From positions 1-27,681 of the forward strand of contig JAWWBT010000013.1 in the NCBI GenBank assembly GCA_033720815.1: DNA of 27,681 nt. The letters are read 5' to 3'. The translations under genes were made by a program, and so were the position numbers. The stretch's first letter is position 1. Each line of letters begins with the position of its first letter. The stretch is from JAWWBS01 sp033720815 (lineage in GTDB: Bacteria; Pseudomonadota; Gammaproteobacteria; Natronospirales; JAJUFS01). The notes beneath the pieces are model-generated. The model made no database searches and was not told the DNA's origin. It saw nothing but the letters and a program-made list of their open reading frames with translations. Positions 23,523-27,681 of this stretch are shown here, in pieces.

Positions 23523-24359
23523 ATGGCATTTGCCAAGCTCAGCAGCCGGGCACCGCTCGGCATCCAGGCCGTACCTGTCGCTGTTGAAGTACACCTCAGC
23601 GGTGGCTTGCCAGCATTCAATCTCGTCGGCCTGCCCGAGGCAGCGGTAAAGGAAAGCCGTGACCGGGTTCGCTCGGCATTGCTGAATTCGAATTTCGATT
23701 TTCCCGCCAGCCGCATTACCGTGAATCTTGCGCCCGCCGACCTGCCGAAGGACGGCGGACGTTTCGACCTGCCCATCGCGCTGGGAATCCTCGCCGCCAG
23801 TGGCCAGGTGCCGGCGGCCTCGCTTGTCGGCGTCGAATGCATTGGCGAGCTGGCGCTGGATGGCAGCCTGCGACCGGTGCCCGGCGCCTTGCCGACCGCG
23901 CTGGCGGCCCGTGATTCCGGCCACTCGTTGTTCGTCCCCGCGGGCAACGGGCAGGAGGCCGCCCGCGTGGAAGGTGTAGAGATATTCGAGTTTCCGGGAC
24001 TGCTGGCGGTCACCGCCCACCTGCAGGGGCAGGCACGCAGGGAGCCTGTCATCGCCGAAGCCGTGAACGGGGAGGCGCGTGCTGCCGACCTGGCCGATGT
24101 GAAGGGCCAGGCGGTACCGCGTCGGGCACTGGAAATTGCCGCGGCGGGTGGGCATAACCTGTTGTTTTCAGGACCGCCGGGCACCGGCAAGAGCATGCTG
24201 GCGGCCCGCCTGCCTGGCATCCTGCCGCCGATGAGCGAAGCAGAGGCGCTGGAATCTGCCGCGATTGCTTCAGTGACCGGCGGCTTCGATATTGCCGAGT
24301 GGCGGCAGCGACCCTTCCGGTCGCCGCATCACACGGCATCCGCCGTTGCACTGGTTGGC
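23523..24359 (+). pseudogene. comM: yifB/comM 5' part, interrupted by insertion
   Basis: Residues 1-279 of the YifB/ComM Mg-chelatase-like AAA+ protein (full length about 500). The N-terminal LonC-like domain (AVPVAVEVHLSGGLPAFNLVGLPE-type start, VNLAPADLPKDGGRFDLPIALGIL) and Walker A (GPPGTGKS, 217-224) are normal, as is FRSPHHTASAVALVG. Then the frame reads Trp and TAA (24360-24365), where GGG and the rest, including Walker B (VLFLDE) and the sensor motifs, should follow. Sequence and base composition change at the same point. No ATPase is possible from this fragment. ComM is a branch-migration helicase for natural transformation, so transformation should be impaired. The Shine-Dalgarno GGGAGGG and ATG are intact, so a truncated protein may be made. 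The 3' half is not in the window. Confidence 0.93.
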
Positions 24360-24404
24360 TGGTAATTCCATAAGACGATGCGAACCATTAGAAGACGATG
24401 CGAA
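24360..24404. mobile_element. Terminus of a transposon or island inserted in comM
   Basis: Foreign DNA starts at or very near 24360 with TGGTAATTCC. Two adjacent 20-bp units (24365-24384 and 24385-24404) share AAGACGATGCGAA (24372-24384 and 24392-24404). A TG-starting end with tandem ~20-bp subterminal repeats is the usual arrangement of transposase-binding sites in IS21-like and Tn7/Tn5053/Tn6022-like elements. No transposase gene follows, so this is either the cargo side of a larger element or a stripped remnant. The other end and the target duplication lie outside the window. Confidence 0.65.
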
Positions 24405-24598
24405 TTAATGCGCTGATTGCGGTCTCCGATCTGTTTGCAGAATCCTATGGGAATGGGTGATGTGGCAAAGCTTGCGGTTGGCGGTCGAGGAGGCAAGTGA
24501 TGTTAATCTGCCGCTCAAGAAGTTTCGTATATAGCGATCGCGCTGCTCCTTAATCAGGGTTGCTCGGCGGTATCATGTAACTAATCCGAGCTTTGTTT
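24405..24598. other. Gene-free stretch inside the island end
   Basis: 194 bp between the terminal repeats and the DUF1493 gene. Two very short frames exist: ATG at 24459 (24 codons, reading MWQSLRLAVEEASDVNLPLK and on) and ATG at 24499 (17 codons, behind GAGGAGG). Neither is recognisable. Lower GC than the core. Confidence 0.4.
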
Positions 24599-24961
24599 AT
24601 GTCGCCAAGAGTATTTGAGTTTTTGGACCATTGTGGTGTGCCGCCTCGCAAGCTTGATGGCTGTAGCAGTGATACCCGCATGTTCCACGATCTCGGTATT
24701 TATGGCGATATTGCGACATCTTGCATGGATGCCCTCGTTCAAGAATACGAAGTTGATCTCGATGGCTTCCAATTCGACGATTATTTCCCTCCAGAATATC
24801 CCGGTAGCAATTGGCTGAGTCGGATCCTCTTATGGCTCGTGCCAGGTGCCGCCGTTATGGCTCATCGGCGAGAGTCATATAAACCGTTCAGATTGGAAAA
24901 TCTAGATTGCATTTTACAAACCAAGCGATGGAAGGATTGCGTCGATCTGGAAGCGCGATAG
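24599..24961 (+). CDS. DUF1493 family protein
   Basis: 120 residues from the ATG at 24599; a TTG two codons earlier is possible. The family pattern is clear: TRMFHDLGIYGDIATSCMDA (about 26-45), then EYEVDLDGFQFDDYFPPE (48-65). The invariant 'hDLG.yGddA' and 'F.fd.YFp.E' motifs of DUF1493 are both present. Structures in the family resemble acyl-carrier-like helical bundles, but no function is established, and members often occur in accessory or toxin-related loci. A hydrophobic segment (LSRILLWLVPGAAVMA, about 71-86) follows. AT-rich codon use marks it as part of the island. No good ribosome binding site is visible. Confidence 0.7.
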   Translation: MSPRVFEFLDHCGVPPRKLDGCSSDTRMFHDLGIYGDIATSCMDALVQEYEVDLDGFQFDDYFPPEYPGSNWLSRILLWLVPGAAVMAHRRESYKPFRLENLDCILQTKRWKDCVDLEAR

Positions 24962-24995
24962 CCAGAATGAGCTTGATAGACCAGTCTGTTTAGCC

Positions 24996-25466
24996 TTACT
25001 GAAAATAAGCGAGATATATCCTGTATACGTTTCTTGCAGCGTTCCTTACCTCGCCAATACCCTCGACTTCATGTCGTACGATGTCTAGTCGGTCTCCTAC
25101 TCGACAACCCACCACAAATCCCTTCTGGGTTTGCGTCTGATTTGGGAATGCGTCGCTTACGTCTCGGTGTTTGGCACGGTTACAGAGCGCATGGATAAGC
25201 CTGTAGTCTTTATCGTTCCAAAGATCATGGTGAATGCGGGCTTCGGCAGGCCAGTCGTCGGGATGGCTCCACAAACGATAAGCGTTATGACCATCCGGCC
25301 AAATCCAATCTCTCAAATGACTGAGCCCAAATAGAACATTCAGCAGTCGGTCATCACTTGGTTGCGAATCGTAAGCGATCCAGTCCTTCTTCACTTTCTC
25401 GAAAAGATCTAATGGCTCGCGAAAGCTGAATAATCCTTTTTTATCCCGACTTCTGTTCATCGACAT
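24996..25466 (-). CDS. Unrecognised protein with NRAKH motif (possibly HEPN-like)
   Basis: About 156 residues from the ATG at 25466; another ATG is at 25460, and the frame is open to 25505. All-alpha, cytoplasmic. Notable are LLNVLFGLSHLRDWIWPDG, DLWNDKDYRLIHALCNRAKH and a beta-like C-terminal part (KGFVVGCRVGDRLDIVRHEV). The ALCNRAKHRD motif recalls helical HEPN-like families in which an Asn/Arg-x-x-His cluster recurs, but the R-x4-6-H ribonuclease motif is not matched exactly. It is convergent with the DUF1493 gene. The sequence gives no firm function; a toxin or defence role would be a guess from location. Confidence 0.6.
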   Translation of the reverse strand: MSMNRSRDKKGLFSFREPLDLFEKVKKDWIAYDSQPSDDRLLNVLFGLSHLRDWIWPDGHNAYRLWSHPDDWPAEARIHHDLWNDKDYRLIHALCNRAKHRDVSDAFPNQTQTQKGFVVGCRVGDRLDIVRHEVEGIGEVRNAARNVYRIYLAYFQ

Positions 25467-25562
25467 GCTTCTGCTATTAAGAGATCCCACCAGACGCAAA
25501 TCCAATCGCGACAGTGATCAGTATGCACCCTCCAGTCCCGATGACCAGCCATTCGAGTCAAT

Positions 25563-26219
25563 CTAGAACCGGTGCTTGATTGATTGCGCTGCAAATATAG
25601 GTTTGGCCCAATCTGGCACTTCCTGCAGATCAACCGTATCGAGAACCTCACCTTCATGAATATGCAGAAGGCCGATGGGTTTTGGAGCTTCACCTTGGTC
25701 TATTCGAGCGGTATAGCTGTTGTCGAAGACACGACATTCGTGAAGCGCCGGCAGCAGTGTTATGAAGTTTTCTAGGCTACGTGTGAAACGTTCGCGGATC
25801 TTGGTCTCGGGAATGGGGTGACCGCCACGTCGTACGCGATCTTTTACTCGTTGGACGTGAATGTCAGCTGAGTTCAGGCCGACATACCAGATGACAACGC
25901 GATGCCCACGATCTGCTGCCTCTGCGAGCAAGCGTGGAATCGTGTTTCCGCCGAGCGTAGTTTCGAAGACGTAGTCGTGGGCTTTCTTTGTTGCACTTAT
26001 CAAGAGATCCCGACCGGCAGACCAGGCCAAACCGTTGGCCTCTTCTTGGCCGAGTTCAGCGTTCTGCTCGCGTAGCTGGCGTGCGATCTTATCGGGATTA
26101 AAATATTCGCCGCCGCGCTGCCGCAGGTACTCGCCGAAAATACTGCTCTTGCCTGCACCGTTCGTGCCAGCTGTTGCCGTGATCGTAGCCAAATCTGGCG
26201 TTGGCTTCCTTTCAGCCAC
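25563..26219 (-). CDS. Zeta-toxin-like kinase
   Basis: 218 residues starting at a GTG (26219) after AGGA. The P-loop AGTNGAGKSS (17-26), catalytic-aspartate motif FNPDKIA (Asp43), VFETTLGG (84-91) and the lid RVKDRVRRGGHPIPETKIRERF (about 124-145) are all in the order found in zeta toxins. Those enzymes phosphorylate UDP-N-acetylglucosamine and poison peptidoglycan synthesis; other members phosphorylate different small substrates. The start is one base after the antitoxin stop (TAA-A-GTG), so translation is coupled. All catalytic residues look intact. Confidence 0.85.
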   Translation of the reverse strand: MAERKPTPDLATITATAGTNGAGKSSIFGEYLRQRGGEYFNPDKIARQLREQNAELGQEEANGLAWSAGRDLLISATKKAHDYVFETTLGGNTIPRLLAEAADRGHRVVIWYVGLNSADIHVQRVKDRVRRGGHPIPETKIRERFTRSLENFITLLPALHECRVFDNSYTARIDQGEAPKPIGLLHIHEGEVLDTVDLQEVPDWAKPIFAAQSIKHRF

Positions 26220-26220
26220 T

Positions 26221-26547
26221 TTATTTCCTGCCTCTCAGCGCAGCCTTGCCCAAGGCTGATGGTTTCACAGCTCCAAGACTTGCCGCGGCCTTGCGGGCCG
26301 TCGGTGTTTGCATTCGGGCGACCATGTCATTGAGCTGTTCGCGCAGGGACTCCAACGGGGAGCTTGCATGAGCCTGTAGTGCCGCGAGTTCGTCCTCGCG
26401 TAGCAGGATCAAGCATGGGTCGCGCCGCCCTTTGCGGATGATGCGTACAGGCTGACCGTGCCCTACTTCCTCCAGCGTCTTCCCGAAACGCTTCCTAAAC
26501 TCCGTAGCGCTCATCTCCCGATACTTACGGGAAGGGGGTTCTCTCAT
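26221..26547 (-). CDS. Phd/YefM-like antitoxin partner of the zeta-like toxin
   Basis: 108 residues with the ATG at 26547 behind a GGAG; an ATG at 26562 would add five residues. The N-terminal part, REMSATEFRKRFGKTLEEVG followed by QPVRIIRKGRRDPCLILLRE, matches the Phd/YefM DNA-binding fold (helix, then paired strands). The C-terminal half (about 55-108) is helical, basic and Ala-rich, ending SALGKAALRGRK, and would be the toxin-binding arm. The classic zeta partner is epsilon, so a Phd-type fold here is a different pairing. Autoregulation by the antitoxin is expected. Confidence 0.75.
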   Translation of the reverse strand: MREPPSRKYREMSATEFRKRFGKTLEEVGHGQPVRIIRKGRRDPCLILLREDELAALQAHASSPLESLREQLNDMVARMQTPTARKAAASLGAVKPSALGKAALRGRK

Positions 26548-26970
26548 GTCTAAACGCTCCATCTTGGGTCGTGACCTGATTTTAGTGCGAATTAGGCATT
26601 TCGCGTTGAATGTGCGATGCGCTGGCGCCTAGTAAGCGTAATAGCAATCTCTCGCCAATCTGCAAAAGCTATTGCAGCCTAGATCATTGCGGCTAATCGC
26701 GTGCTGCCTGAGAACGGCTGGTACTGCACCTGGAAGGAAAGCTCCGAAAACTCCTGAGATAGAGAACGCAAACAAGGCCCCGATAGAACTCCCCGCCGCA
26801 CGCTTAATCTAGCGTTGTAAGAATTTTCATACAGAAAAGGCCATTCATTGCTTACAACTCCCGCCATGACAAATCCTGATTGCTTTGCAACATTTATTTT
26901 TGGGTGGCAAATAGATATCCACCCATCAGTAACGTCAGGAGATCCATCTCAACCTAGGGAGAAGGTAGAA
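26548..26970. other. 423-bp intergenic region with three inverted repeats
   Basis: No convincing gene; a 62-codon minus frame at 26679-26867 lacks coding character. It must hold the antitoxin promoter on the left and the promoter of the secreted-protein gene on the right. Inverted repeats: CTGCAA/TTGCAG (26660-26677, 6-base loop); GTTGTAAG/CTTACAAC (26814-26858, 29-base loop); TGGGTGG/CCACCCA (26901-26925, 11-base loop). The last lies in the leader of the next gene. Confidence 0.5.
26901..26925 (+). promoter_or_regulatory. Leader hairpin before the secreted-protein gene
   Basis: Perfect 7-bp arms TGGGTGG and CCACCCA with an 11-base loop, 45 bp before the ATG at 26971. No T-run follows, so it is a possible operator or RNA control element, not a terminator. 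Confidence 0.35.
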
Positions 26971-27495
26971 ATGAAATTCATGACATTTGCGTTTTCACTT
27001 GTGTTCAGCCTTCTAGGCGCAGGCGCCTATGCGGCTCCGCCGCAGAGCAACGCCAACGCTCAAGAACAGATCAATAGCCAAATCGGAATAGCAAGCGCTA
27101 TGGCTACGATTCGTTCTCAAGAGGCAGCGGCAGATTTCATTAAGCGGCCGGACGTGGGCACTACGGCGTTTGGTCCTTTGTCATCGGAGTCCAGGCAAAA
27201 ATTTGTAGATAGCCTGGTCTTTACGGAGAAAGGTCTCGCCAGCTTTCGCTATGCTGAACTCGAAGCTGAGCTGACGCCAACCCAGATCTATAAGTTGCTC
27301 AGTCTCTTCGGTGCGCAACACGCGGCCTTCGCGCTCGATAACGCGCGCGTGGAAACGGCGCTCGACCGAAAGATTCGCGATACCGTCACAATTTCTTCGG
27401 ACTATCCTGATTACATGTGCTATCCGCCCGCAACTTGCGTGCGGAACATGTTTACAATTTGTATTGGGTCAAACTGCGGTATGCAGGAGCCCTAA
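26971..27495 (+). CDS. Secreted protein of unknown function with a four-cysteine C-terminus
   Basis: 174 residues from the ATG at 26971, preceded by GGGAGAAGG. The frame is open to 26848, but the extra 41 residues lack a ribosome binding site and would hide the signal peptide. Signal peptide: MKFMTFAFSLVFSLLGAGAYA, cleavage likely after AYA. The mature part is helical and polar (NANAQEQINSQIGIASAMAT, then SRQKFVDSLVFTEKGLASF). The end is cysteine-rich: CYPPATCVRNMFTICIGSNC, four cysteines with spacing C-x5-C-x7-C-x4-C, which could form two disulfides. I do not recognise the family. It is a single-gene unit closed by the terminator at 27505. Confidence 0.75.
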   Translation: MKFMTFAFSLVFSLLGAGAYAAPPQSNANAQEQINSQIGIASAMATIRSQEAAADFIKRPDVGTTAFGPLSSESRQKFVDSLVFTEKGLASFRYAELEAELTPTQIYKLLSLFGAQHAAFALDNARVETALDRKIRDTVTISSDYPDYMCYPPATCVRNMFTICIGSNCGMQEP

Positions 27496-27504
27496 ATCGA
27501 GAAA

Positions 27505-27531
27505 GCCCTAGGCTGTTATGCAGCCTAGGGC
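27505..27531 (+). terminator. Strong hairpin terminator after the secreted-protein gene
   Basis: GCCCTAGGCTG (27505-27515), loop TTATG, CAGCCTAGGGC (27521-27531): a perfect 11-bp stem 10 bp after the stop codon. The T-run behind it is weak (CTTATGCGTTCTTC). Confidence 0.75.
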
Positions 27532-27582
27532 CTTATGCGTTCTTCAATGTTAATTCTTACTAGAACGACAAATGGTTCAGAT

Positions 27583-27681
27583 ATGCGCTTGCTACGAATT
27601 ATTTCCTGTACCTTTTTCGTGATTTATCTCGCTCTGGGCAGTGCGGTCTACGGTTCCACTAATGGCTCGTTAATAGACGAA
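27583..27681 (+). CDS. Start of a gene with a signal peptide (3' truncated by window)
   Basis: An ATG at 27583 opens 33 codons that run off the end of the window. The translation begins MRLLRIISCTFFVIYLALGS, a short basic start followed by a hydrophobic core typical of a signal peptide, with a possible cleavage site after SAVYG. No clear ribosome binding site is visible. It follows another signal-peptide gene, so the two could make exported partners. Too little is visible to name it. Confidence 0.45.
   Translation, partial: MRLLRIISCTFFVIYLALGSAVYGSTNGSLIDE

Noticed and set aside
22826..24220. 464-codon minus-strand frame over glnK, ubiK and comM
   Set aside because: Runs through three conserved genes in the wrong frame and has no recognisable domain.
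26814..26858. Integron attC site
   Set aside because: The right-hand core does not fit GTTRRRY and there is no integrase or repeated spacing.
26679..26867. 62-codon minus-strand frame in the island intergenic region
   Set aside because: No ribosome binding site, no domain, and it overlaps inverted repeats.
1..27681. CRISPR array, rRNA or tRNA genes
   Set aside because: No regularly spaced repeats beyond the two 20-bp units at 24365-24404, and no recognisable tRNA or rRNA sequence.

Overview
The window looks like a piece of a high-GC gammaproteobacterial chromosome, flanked on both sides by lower-GC accessory DNA. The core gene set (hemC-hemD-hemX-hemY next to algZ-algR, divergent speA/speE, a GlnK-type PII protein beside ubiK and yifB/comM, DUF4124 proteins, SRAP, DUF423) fits Xanthomonadales- or Pseudomonas-like gammaproteobacteria. 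I cannot name a genus from sequence alone.

Left edge (1 to about 790): AT-richer DNA with the 3' end of a probable OLD-like TOPRIM nuclease/ATPase gene. A convergent small XRE-type regulator overlaps it, and a perfect inverted repeat sits on that regulator's ribosome binding site. At about 795-927 there is a ~95% identical copy of the terminator and 3' end of the DJ-1/Hsp31-like gene located at 3612-4313. Between the two copies lie two tandem paralogous membrane diguanylate cyclases (1062-2213 and 2372-3526).

Central core (3.6-24.36 kb): DJ-1-like protein and divergent MFS transporter; a SymE/AbrB-like small protein; DUF4396 and DUF423 membrane proteins and an SRAP abasic-site protein; a convergent two-gene unit (small conserved protein, YeeZ-like SDR); a 2Fe-2S flavin reductase. 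A long minus-strand block follows: speA, a beta-hydroxyacid dehydrogenase, algZ-algR, hemC-hemD-hemX-hemY. Then speE with a membrane protein gene, a convergent membrane/alpha-helical repeat protein, two DUF4124 proteins, glnK, ubiK and the start of yifB/comM. Overlapping or abutting stop/start codons show translational coupling in hemCDXY, in the YeeZ unit and in the DUF4124 unit. Polyamine synthesis (SpeA makes agmatine, SpeE makes spermidine), haem synthesis and nitrogen sensing are the clear housekeeping themes.

Right edge (24,360 to end): yifB/comM breaks off after the conserved HHTASAVALVG stretch, before Walker B. The foreign sequence starts TGGTAATTCC and carries two tandem 20-bp units sharing AAGACGATGCGAA, as expected of the end of an IS21-like or Tn7/Tn5053/Tn6022-like element. 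The inserted DNA is AT-richer and carries a DUF1493 gene, an unrecognised gene with an NRAKH motif, a Phd-like antitoxin/zeta-toxin operon, a secreted protein with a four-cysteine tail, and the start of another signal-peptide gene. This comM-inserted island, whose other end is outside the window, is the most notable feature. I do not see a demonstrably new system, but the island end and its unrecognised cargo are the best place to look.
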